Shown: in pieces, positions 52,013 to 58,804 of the stretch
Layout of the letters: each line of letters opens with the position of its first letter
Numbering within the stretch: the first letter of the stretch is position 1
Assembly: GCF_022701255.1 (NCBI RefSeq)
Contig: NZ_CP031705.1
Span: 1,625,501 to 1,689,500, forward strand
Direction: 5' to 3'
DNA from: Microcoleus vaginatus HSN003
Lineage (GTDB): Bacteria > Cyanobacteriota > Cyanobacteriia > Cyanobacteriales > Microcoleaceae
DNA: 64,000 nt
The notes under the pieces: model-generated
What the model saw: only the letters and a program-made list of their open reading frames with translations
Database searches by the model: none
What the model was told of the DNA's origin: nothing
Made by a program: the position numbers and the translations under genes

Positions 52013-52861
52013 TTAAAGCAGCCGACGTGCTTGTAAAATTTGTTGTTGCCATTGCTCGAAAGCGGAGATTTTTGAGCGATCGTCTGTTGGAAACATCGCC
52101 CTTATTTGCTCCATAAGCTCGATCGCCAGCGGTACGCCAAGCTGCAATTGTTCCAAGACATCCCGCTGAGCAAAAACGGTTTCCGGTGTTCCTTCTAAAA
52201 TCAGTTTTCCCCGATCCATTACAAACACCCAATCAGCCCAGCGATAGATGAAATCCAGGTCGTGACTTGCTAAAAGGATGGTGGTTCCGGCGCTGTGAAT
52301 TTGTTGAAGTAAACCGATCAGTTGTCGGGTGTGACGCGGATCGAGATAGGCGGTAGGTTCATCTAGCAGGAGTAGTTTGGGCTTGAGAACCATGATATCG
52401 GCGATGGAAACCCGCTTTTTCTGCCCCAAACTGAGATTGTGAATTGGTTCGCGGGCGAGTTCGCTTAGATCGAATTGCTCGATCGCCTGCTGCACCTGTT
52501 GAGCAATTTCGGATTCTCTTAAGCCTAAATTGTACAATCCATAGGAAATATCTTCTTCTACCGTCGAAGCTACTAATTGATGTTCGGGATTTTGAAACAC
52601 GAGTCCGATTTGTTGGCGCAGTTGCATCAAAGATTTGCGATCGTAGCGAAAGGGTTCACCTTCCCAGCGAATGATTCCCTGTTGCGGTTGATACAAGCCA
52701 TTTGCTAACAGAAAAAAGGTAGTTTTGCCGCAGCCGTTTTGGCCGATCAGCCCACAGCGTTTCCCGGCGGGGACTTTGAGGTTTAAATCATGAATTGCCG
52801 ATCGCGAACCGCAGGGATAGGAGTAGGAAGTGCCAGCGAATTCGAGAATCCATTCAGACAT
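52013..52861 (-). CDS. ECF-type ABC transporter ATPase (CbiO/EcfA-like)
   Basis: The 282-residue ATPase has Walker A GLIGQNGCGKTTFF near 40, the Q-loop LVFQNPEHQLVASTVEEDIS typical of energy-coupling factor ATPases, signature NLSLGQKKRVSIAD, Walker B LLLLDEPTAYLD and switch His in LASHDLDF. CbiO-type proteins energise uptake of cobalt, nickel or vitamins with a T component and a substrate-binding S component. Neither partner is adjacent. It lies 237 bp downstream of the methyltransferase gene, with dispersed repeats between, so co-transcription with the riboswitch-led genes is uncertain. Confidence 0.88.
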   Translation of the reverse strand: MSEWILEFAGTSYSYPCGSRSAIHDLNLKVPAGKRCGLIGQNGCGKTTFFLLANGLYQPQQGIIRWEGEPFRYDRKSLMQLRQQIGLVFQNPEHQLVASTVEEDISYGLYNLGLRESEIAQQVQQAIEQFDLSELAREPIHNLSLGQKKRVSIADIMVLKPKLLLLDEPTAYLDPRHTRQLIGLLQQIHSAGTTILLASHDLDFIYRWADWVFVMDRGKLILEGTPETVFAQRDVLEQLQLGVPLAIELMEQIRAMFPTDDRSKISAFEQWQQQILQARRLL

Positions 52862-52884
52862 ATTCGTTATTTTTTATTTTTTAT

Positions 52885-53060
52885 AGCCTTGTTCCCAGGC
52901 TCTGCCTGGGAATAAATACCCGGAGGCTATGCCTCCAATTACCGATTACCGATGAATGATTACCAATTACCGATTACCGATTTCCATTGTATAGCAATCC
53001 TTGCAGGAGTCGTAAACTTTTTACCCCACCCCAACCCTCCCCTTATCAAGGGGAGGGAGT
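52885..53060. repeat. Dispersed repeats between methyltransferase and cbiO-like gene
   Basis: Three families lie side by side: the GGCTCTGCCTGGGAA element (52890-52925), GATTACCGATTACCGA short repeats (52940-52985) and the CTCCCCTTATCAAGGGGAGG hairpin (53030-53060). The last could act as a terminator for the upstream methyltransferase transcript. Confidence 0.6.
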
Positions 53061-53098
53061 AAGAAATTCACAAATGATTTAGGATTGCTATATTTGTG

Positions 53099-53965
53099 TC
53101 AGCCTTCATCTGATTTTGACAACTGCCAAAGTTGCATTTCATAACAGAGATGTTGCTCAAAAAGTTGACCCGCTTCCAATCCTTCAACCACTAGCTTCTT
53201 GAACCAGCGACGAAATATCCAGAGCAGGAATTTGTGGACGGGGGGAACAGTGATCGCAATCAAATCTGCAACATAGATCATTGTATTTAGTCCATATCGG
53301 CGGAAAGTATCGACATACAAATCGATTGTTGGCAAAATATGGGCGGAAATATCCTCATTTTTTACTAAAGTGAATCCAGCCTGCTTTAATGCTGCATGAA
53401 GTTCCGTAACAACATGACAATTAGAGAACATTCCCTCTGTATAATTAGCATCAGATCGCAGCATATCAGCCAGCAAAACGTAACCGCCCTGATTGAGGAT
53501 TTTGGCGGCACCGTTAGCAATATCAACAGCCGACATATACTGGCTACTTTCGCTAAAGAGAATAAGATCGTAGCAATGGGTTGCTTTGAAGTCTTCAAAC
53601 CTCGTGAGGTGGAAGATTGCCCGATCGCCCGTACACTTAAGAAAGCGCTGTTGTTGGAACGGATCGGGTGCCATCCCTTCCACTGCAAAACCTCGATCGA
53701 GTAAATAAGCCGCATTTCCGCCAATCCCGCAGCCCACATCGAGTATCGTATGAGTGCCTTTGGGGATGGCATCCAACAGTTTTACAGTATAAGCTTGCTG
53801 AGCAAGGCGCAATCGTGCGATCGTTAGTTCGTCAGCGGGCACAGGTAGGGTTTCCCAATAGCCGTAGTGAAGGTAGGGCGAATCTGTCAGGCCCAAATAG
53901 TAATTAAGCGCTGCATTTTGGTAACGAGTTACCTTGGAAATTTTGATTGATTTTGGCTGCGGCAT
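53099..53965 (-). CDS. Class I SAM-dependent methyltransferase
   Basis: The 288-residue protein has the SAM-binding motif ILDVGCGIGGNAAYLLDRGF near residue 77 and VEGMAPDPFQQQRF as the acidic-loop region; FSESSQYMSAV and GGYVLLADMLRSD are post-I and motif IV/V equivalents. The N-terminus (NAALNYYLGLTDSPYLHYGY) is like that of small-molecule or tocopherol-type methyltransferases. The C-terminal 80 residues are hydrophobic and basic (VHKFLLWIFRRWFKKL), possibly membrane-associated. It starts 19 bp after the 146-residue protein gene, so both probably share the cobalamin riboswitch upstream. The substrate is unknown. Confidence 0.82.
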   Translation of the reverse strand: MPQPKSIKISKVTRYQNAALNYYLGLTDSPYLHYGYWETLPVPADELTIARLRLAQQAYTVKLLDAIPKGTHTILDVGCGIGGNAAYLLDRGFAVEGMAPDPFQQQRFLKCTGDRAIFHLTRFEDFKATHCYDLILFSESSQYMSAVDIANGAAKILNQGGYVLLADMLRSDANYTEGMFSNCHVVTELHAALKQAGFTLVKNEDISAHILPTIDLYVDTFRRYGLNTMIYVADLIAITVPPVHKFLLWIFRRWFKKLVVEGLEAGQLFEQHLCYEMQLWQLSKSDEG

Positions 53966-53984
53966 TCGGAAAATTTAGTAAGTT

Positions 53985-54425
53985 TTAGGATTTAGGGCAG
54001 AGTTGAAATTCTTCCCAGCGCTTGCATACTTGTTCATAGCACTCAACAGGAGAAATTGCCAAGTTTTGCAACAAATTGATATCAATCTGACCATTGGCGA
54101 TTGACAAAAATATAATTACTTCCTTGGGTTCGTAGCCAGCAATGATTTGGAGCAAATTTGAAACAGTGTTTTCCTCTATTTCTAGTTGTTGCAAATAAAC
54201 GGTTGCCTCCAAGTCGGAAATAAATTGCAGATCGTACTTTATAGTATCTACGCTCCAATTCACCGAGCCATTAAGGGGAGTATGGATTTTGCAAGCAACC
54301 AAGCCTCGCCCTTGATGCAAAAAACCATTCCAAGCAGTATGTCCTATCGGCAAAATATTCTGATGAATAAACAAGTTTTGCCAGTAGCCAAAACTACCCT
54401 GCCAAACACTATCTTCGATTCGCAT
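53985..54425 (-). CDS. Unknown protein following a cobalamin riboswitch
   Basis: I do not recognise this 146-residue protein. It is predicted mixed alpha/beta and soluble, with segments such as WQGSFGYWQNLFIHQNILPI and LVACKIHTPLNGSVNWSV, then a helical acidic C-terminal half ending in two cysteine-containing helices (SPVECYEQVCKRWEEF). It is the first gene after the riboswitch at 54600-54727 and has no other close upstream gene. This suggests a role in cobalamin use or in a process replaced when B12 is scarce, with the methyltransferase downstream. Confidence 0.6.
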   Translation of the reverse strand: MRIEDSVWQGSFGYWQNLFIHQNILPIGHTAWNGFLHQGRGLVACKIHTPLNGSVNWSVDTIKYDLQFISDLEATVYLQQLEIEENTVSNLLQIIAGYEPKEVIIFLSIANGQIDINLLQNLAISPVECYEQVCKRWEEFQLCPKS

Positions 54426-54599
54426 TTCTTTTCATTTCCTTTAAAATAAGATACCCTTCAGAACACAAATCGAATTACATTAACGTTCATCTGTGTTTAT
54501 CTGCTGATATCTGCGGTTAAAAAACCCCAATCCAATAATTAAAAAAATAATAAACTCACCATCATCCATACCTCGCAGATGAAAAACAACAGGTAAACA

Positions 54600-54727
54600 A
54601 ATCGGCGGGCCTTCTGACTCAGAGAATCAAGAATCTCCTTACAGTTGCGGGACAGCGCCGGATTCGCACCGAACTTTCCCCCTTACGTCTGATGGCTGTT
54701 CTCCATCAGAGCCGATCGATATACGGG
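54600..54727 (-). promoter_or_regulatory. Cobalamin (B12) riboswitch
   Basis: On the minus strand the core is unmistakable: GGGAAAGTTCGGTGCGAATC, then CCGGCGCTGTCCCGCAACTG and TAA (the B12 box). It is preceded by a hairpin (GATGGAGAACAGCCATC) and followed by AGTCAGAAGGCCCGCC. These are the conserved elements of AdoCbl/MeCbl riboswitches. It faces the 146-residue gene at 54425, about 175 bp downstream. The gap could hold the expression platform. Repression by cobalamin is the usual outcome. Confidence 0.93.
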
Positions 54728-54769
54728 GATATTACCACTATTGGGGATATTTGACAAAAACCCGTCTGC

Positions 54770-55348
54770 CTATTGACCAAACTCAATATTTTCATACAAA
54801 TCTGCCAGCGCAATTTCCACAGCAACAGATGTTAAACTCAGCCGATCGCCCATACAGCTATATTCCGAAAAAATCCACTTATTCGCATCAGTTTTAGAAT
54901 ATTGCTCCACCTGTAGCCGATATTGGTCGATTAATAAATATTCCTGAAAACTAGGAATAGTGCGATAAGCAGCAAACTTTTCATCTCGATCGTAAGCTCT
55001 GGTACCTTTAGACACCACCTCAGCAATGAGCAGCGGATTCGTAATTGTATCCGTCCGTCCAGATTGCAGCTCGATCGGTTTCGCAACCACCATCACATCC
55101 GGGTAAGTATAATTATTAAGCTGGGGCATCCACAGCCGCTGATCCGAACTAAAAGTCCGATATGGTTTCCCTTTTAACGCCAGTTTCAGCGCCACAACTA
55201 AATTAGTGGTAATTTCATTGTGATCCGGTGTGCCGCCAGCCATCAGAACAATTTCCCCATTGATAAATTCATGCCGCTCCTGAGAATTGATTTCCAATTC
55301 TAGATATTCCTCAGCCGTGTAGGTTTTGGTTTCAACGGGCGCGATCAT
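54770..55348 (-). CDS. Uma2-family (DUF820) nuclease-fold protein
   Basis: The 192-residue protein has the PD-(D/E)XK-like pattern of Uma2/DUF820: YLELEINSQERHEFINGEIV, then MAGGTPDHNEITTNLVVAL, YTYPDVMVVAKP (catalytic Asp) and LLIAEVVSKGTRAYDR (ExK-like, here Glu-Val-Val-Ser-Lys). The family is vastly expanded in filamentous cyanobacteria and its role is unknown. The ATG at 55348 has AAAGGAGAG upstream, better than the TTG at 55354. It stands alone, near the riboswitch but upstream of it. Confidence 0.87.
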   Translation of the reverse strand: MIAPVETKTYTAEEYLELEINSQERHEFINGEIVLMAGGTPDHNEITTNLVVALKLALKGKPYRTFSSDQRLWMPQLNNYTYPDVMVVAKPIELQSGRTDTITNPLLIAEVVSKGTRAYDRDEKFAAYRTIPSFQEYLLIDQYRLQVEQYSKTDANKWIFSEYSCMGDRLSLTSVAVEIALADLYENIEFGQ

Positions 55349-55429
55349 ACACAACGCTCTCCTTTAATCTACTCATTTCATTTTATCTTAAAAATTTGGC
55401 TGATTCAACAGAAAAGTAGATTTTAATCA

Positions 55430-55545
55430 TGCTAAGAAACAGGCAAGATGCCTGTTCCACAAAGAGGGAATTTTATTGTGGGGTGGGCATCCTGCCCGCC
55501 CCTGAAAGGCTGATTGTAAAGTTGGCATCCTGCCCGATCGCACTT
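55430..55545. repeat. Dispersed hairpin repeats
   Basis: One AACAGGCAAGATGCCTGTT hairpin and one GGGCATCCTGCCCGCC element lie between the Uma2 and substrate-binding genes. They belong to the family of the 61565-61805 tandem array. Confidence 0.65.
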
Positions 55546-55552
55546 AACAAAC

Positions 55553-56950
55553 TTACCGCAGCGGGACAAAGTTATACCCAGTGCTTCCTCCTTGTTTAAC
55601 TTGCACTAAAATCGGCTTACCAGCCCGATCGCCCGTGGCCAAAAACTTCACATCCTCGCTCGATCCTGCTGTCGAAAAACTCGCATTTCTGAGTGCTTGT
55701 TGCAATCCTTCCCGCGTATTGCTTTGCCGCAAGCCAGCGATCACAGCTTGAGTCGCGTCAAAACTCGTTGCTGTTCGCCAATTCACAATGCCTCCCCAAC
55801 GCTGGCGGGCATTTTCTGGGAAACGGCTGCCGGGATTAGTTTCAGGATGCCAGGGAACGGGCAATACTAAGCCGTTAACGTCGCTTTGCCCTTCTTTTAA
55901 AGTTTGAAAGGTGTAGAGCGTAGTGCTGCCGTAGAGTGGCAATTTGCCTTGATTGCTGCGTGCCAGAGAGATGGCGCGATCGATGCGATCGATGTGGGGT
56001 GCTAGCATCAATGCTTGTGCTCCTTTGCTGACAGCATCGGCGAGGGCAGTGTTGGGATTAAAAGAGGGTAAGGAAAAGTCGCAAATAGTGGGAACTAATT
56101 TGCCACCAGCAGCAGTAAGAGAGGCAACAAATTCATCTTTAAATGATATGTTATCGGGTGCTTGCGAGTCATAACAAACCGCAATATTAGTTTGGCGTTC
56201 TGTTTTAACTACATATTCTGCTAAGGGAGCCGCCATGACGCTAATATTGGGGACTGTCCGAAAGATGTAACTGCCAAATCCTGAGAGATTATTGGCAAAG
56301 CTCGTCGGTGTCACCATTACCAGTTTTTCTTGCTGATATATCGGAGCAGCTTCTAGAGATGCGTTGCTAGCATTGTGTCCAATTACTGCTAGTATACTCG
56401 CATCTTTTGTCAATGTCTTTGCAACATCTCTGACAACCTCTGGACTGTTGTCATCGTTGACAATTTGTACTTGCAATTTGGCGCTGTTTATACCACCGAT
56501 AGTATTGATTTCATCCTGAGCTTGGGCGACACCCCGGAGGATTTCTTGGGCGACATTAGGGTTGCTACCAATGGGGACACTGACAGCAATTTTTAAGTAA
56601 GAACCATTGCTGGCTGTGCCCTTATTCAAATAAATAATGGCATTATTCAAATAAATAATGGTTTCCGGATCGTTGCGATTTTGTTGCAGCGAATCCTGAA
56701 AATTTTTGACGGCTGCTTGGTAATCTCCCTTGGCAAAAGCTTCAACGCCGGCTTTTTTTTCTGCTGTTGTTTGGGATGCCAGCAATATCTGATTTCCTAA
56801 ACTGATGCGATTTGCGATCGCTCCCGATGTATCTGAGCTTTTTCCCTTGAATAAACCGGGAACGAACTTGTATGCGCCAAACGCAATTAAGCCGAGGATA
56901 ATAAAAACAATGGGCGGCGGACTTTTTGTTGTGTTAGTATTTTGAGACAT
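55553..56950 (-). CDS. ABC-type substrate-binding protein (branched-chain amino acid fold)
   Basis: The 465-residue protein has an uncleaved N-terminal anchor (about 14-32), a short TPR-like helical stretch (AGVEAFAKGDYQAAVKNFQD) and a Leu/Ile/Val-binding-protein fold (KIAVSVPIGSNPNVAQEILR, AVIGHNASNASLEAAPIYQQ, RTVPNISVMAAPLAEYVV). No permease or ATPase follows, so it may be a receptor-like sensor. A 21-bp direct duplication at 56620-56661 repeats seven residues (NNAIIYL) in frame. It lies downstream of the PspA-like gene on the same strand with a 107-bp gap containing a GGCTCTGCCTGGGAA repeat. Confidence 0.85.
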   Translation of the reverse strand: MSQNTNTTKSPPPIVFIILGLIAFGAYKFVPGLFKGKSSDTSGAIANRISLGNQILLASQTTAEKKAGVEAFAKGDYQAAVKNFQDSLQQNRNDPETIIYLNNAIIYLNKGTASNGSYLKIAVSVPIGSNPNVAQEILRGVAQAQDEINTIGGINSAKLQVQIVNDDNSPEVVRDVAKTLTKDASILAVIGHNASNASLEAAPIYQQEKLVMVTPTSFANNLSGFGSYIFRTVPNISVMAAPLAEYVVKTERQTNIAVCYDSQAPDNISFKDEFVASLTAAGGKLVPTICDFSLPSFNPNTALADAVSKGAQALMLAPHIDRIDRAISLARSNQGKLPLYGSTTLYTFQTLKEGQSDVNGLVLPVPWHPETNPGSRFPENARQRWGGIVNWRTATSFDATQAVIAGLRQSNTREGLQQALRNASFSTAGSSEDVKFLATGDRAGKPILVQVKQGGSTGYNFVPLR

Positions 56951-57057
56951 AATTTCTTCTTCTTATTGCGATATTGTTTGCTGTTTGGATGCAGAGCCTC
57001 CGGGTATTCCCTGGCTCTGCCTGGGAACGATGAAAAAAACCTACAATTCTCGCTCGG

Positions 57058-57864
57058 TCAATTCCTATTCTCCTCAACGGGTAAAACGTGCGATTGATTG
57101 TACAAATTCAGTTCTAGCAGTCGGCGAGAAATCTCGTCGTCCAGCATCATGTTGTCGAGGTCTGCCGTCAGTTTTTCAGCCGGATTTTCCGATAATTCAA
57201 CTAAGGCATTGGTTTGCAAGTAGCGCTTGTGGATGGATAACTGTGCCTCTTCAAATTGCGATTGCGCTGAATCGGTACTGACGCTGCCGTTCACTTTGGC
57301 AATATCCGCTAAGGCCTCATTTACTTCTGACAAATCTTTGAGGTTTTGTAGTTCCATTTTGTAAGTTTCTAAACGCTGGCGTTCGCGATTCAATTTATCC
57401 TTATTGACCATCAAGATTTGTTCGGATCGAGCAACTTGTCCTGCTAATGTTGGCAGCAATTTATCAAGGGCGATCGCTTTTCCCATCGCTAAACGTGCGG
57501 CTGCTTCATTGCCATGATAATTAGCTAGACTTGCCTGCTGTTCTAGTTGCATAAATTCTTGCTTTTTGCTGTCATATTTCTGTTTTGCTTGTTGATAACT
57601 TGCAGAAATTTTGGCAACAGATTCAGTTAATTTAAGCACCGACTGCTGCATGGAGTGCAGCGATTCTTGGGCAACTTGCACCGCCATTTTGCTGTCAGGT
57701 TCAGGGGACAATCCCCACAGCCAATTCCACACGGCTTTAAGTTTGTAACTGGCGCGATTGCCCAACAGCCCGTGAATTAATTTGAGGGCGGCCAGCGCCG
57801 TTATACCGATCACAATAAAAGCCGTGGGGTTGGGACTATTTTTCTTGGGTTTTTGTTGAGTCAT
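57058..57864 (-). CDS. Membrane-anchored PspA/IM30-like coiled-coil protein
   Basis: The 268-residue protein has a hydrophobic segment at about 15-33 and a long coiled coil (about 60-230) with the heptad and charge pattern of PspA/IM30 proteins (QAKQKYDSKKQEFMQLEQQA, then NREKLNRERQRLETYKMELQ-like stretches). It ends in NMMLDDEISRRLLELN, a PspA-like C-terminal helix. Classical PspA lacks a transmembrane anchor, so this is a variant. It neighbours an SPFH protein gene, and PspA-SPFH pairs recur in bacterial envelope-stress systems. The role is inferred. Confidence 0.7.
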   Translation of the reverse strand: MTQQKPKKNSPNPTAFIVIGITALAALKLIHGLLGNRASYKLKAVWNWLWGLSPEPDSKMAVQVAQESLHSMQQSVLKLTESVAKISASYQQAKQKYDSKKQEFMQLEQQASLANYHGNEAAARLAMGKAIALDKLLPTLAGQVARSEQILMVNKDKLNRERQRLETYKMELQNLKDLSEVNEALADIAKVNGSVSTDSAQSQFEEAQLSIHKRYLQTNALVELSENPAEKLTADLDNMMLDDEISRRLLELNLYNQSHVLPVEENRN

Positions 57865-57963
57865 TTTGCCTTCTCCTTGATGAGTAAAATCTGCAATTTT
57901 TGGTGTGAATCGAGCCAGTTATGTCGGCGATAAATTTAGTCATCCAGCGTCATGTTTGTGTTG

Positions 57964-58017
57964 GGAGTAATGACTTTAGTCCTCCGAATCTGGTTTAAGG
58001 ACTAAAGTCATTACTCC
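57964..58017. repeat. Perfect 20-bp inverted repeat
   Basis: GGAGTAATGACTTTAGTCCT (57964-57983) and its exact complement (57998-58017) form a stable hairpin with a 14-nt loop. The same AGGACTAAAGTCATTACTAC-type unit occurs in single form ahead of ycf46 (14545-14625). It is a dispersed hairpin repeat that may also act as terminator or mRNA stabiliser. Confidence 0.75.
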
Positions 58018-58145
58018 AATTTCTTTAACTTAGAATCCCTGAAGCGAGATAATGCTGTTTTGGAGTCGAGCGGGCGTTACACCATCAACAAAACCTATGA
58101 AATCTCCAGTTAAGCGCGGTACTCCTGACGGATCTGCTCGTAAAG

Positions 58146-58241
58146 TCATAAGATAATTTCTCCTTCATCGGAGATCGCCTGCATCAGTTGCAGCAGCCTA
58201 TAACTCTGGGTGCCGAGAGCACTGACACCAACTTGAATCAA
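58146..58241 (-). pseudogene. Short internal remnant of an SPFH gene
   Basis: The minus-strand frame QVGVSALGTQSYRLLQLMQA, followed by ISDEGEIIL and a stop, matches the segment QVGVNALGTQSYTLLQLMQA of the intact SPFH protein. Both ends are cut. It is preceded by the TTCATAAA direct repeats (58286-58350), the same promoter-like block that precedes the intact gene, and followed by a short frame ending RLQNSIISLQGF. It is a deletion derivative of a second SPFH copy. Confidence 0.75.
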
Positions 58242-58285
58242 TTTCAAGTGAATACTGTTAACCTAATAAAACAAGCGGTGAAAGT

Positions 58286-58350
58286 CAATTCATAAAATTC
58301 ATTAATTGATTTCATAAAAGTCATCATAGTCGAGTTCATAAAACTCACAT
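58286..58350 (-). repeat. TTCATAAAAGTCAT direct repeats, copy 2
   Basis: Three degenerate units (AATTCATAAAATTCAT, ATTTCATAAAAGTCAT, AGTTCATAAAACTCAC) are spaced by about 24 bp, as in copy 1 (873-937) and copy 3 (60820-60858). Their place ahead of SPFH sequence suggests binding sites of a response regulator. Confidence 0.6.
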
Positions 58351-58543
58351 TGTGAAAAATTATTGCAATAATTTTTGGCTTTTTTACACAACCAGGTTAC
58401 ATTTTTTTGGACAATTATGCCTTTGGGTGCAAGTATAACTGTCCTAATTTTGTACCTATTATTTTGTAAAACCTAAATTTTTAGCATTGAGTAAAAGCTT
58501 TAAGAGAGGAATTAATTCCTCTCTACAAAATGCACAGCTTAAC

Positions 58544-58804
58544 TCAAATATCGTCAGGAAATTCACCAAAAATTGAATCAATATCAATCTCCGCCACAGC
58601 CACAGACTGAGCAACTGGTGAATGATTAGGAGACTCCGGCGGCAATTTATCAAATACCGAAGCAATATCAGACTTAGCAACAGGCTCAGACTTAGCAACT
58701 GGTGAATGATTTGGATAATCCGGCGAGTTTGGCGACTTTTGCGACTTCGCCGAATTCACTTTTGCTACTGGTGATTTAGCCACAGGTTCCGCAACAGCAA
58801 AATC
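58544..58804 (-). pseudogene. In-frame tail of the SPFH gene beyond an amber codon
   Basis: Directly after the TAG at 58805-58807 the same frame stays open for 86 codons, giving a Pro/Ser/Ala-rich tail (AVAEPVAKSPVAKVNSAKSQ) ending DIDSIFGEFPDDI. The SPFH fragment at 11010-11477 has a homologous tail without a stop (VNLQKSEPAAK, ending DIDSRFDELPFDD). A single TCG-to-TAG change would explain the amber codon. The tail is either freshly silenced or read through. Confidence 0.65.
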
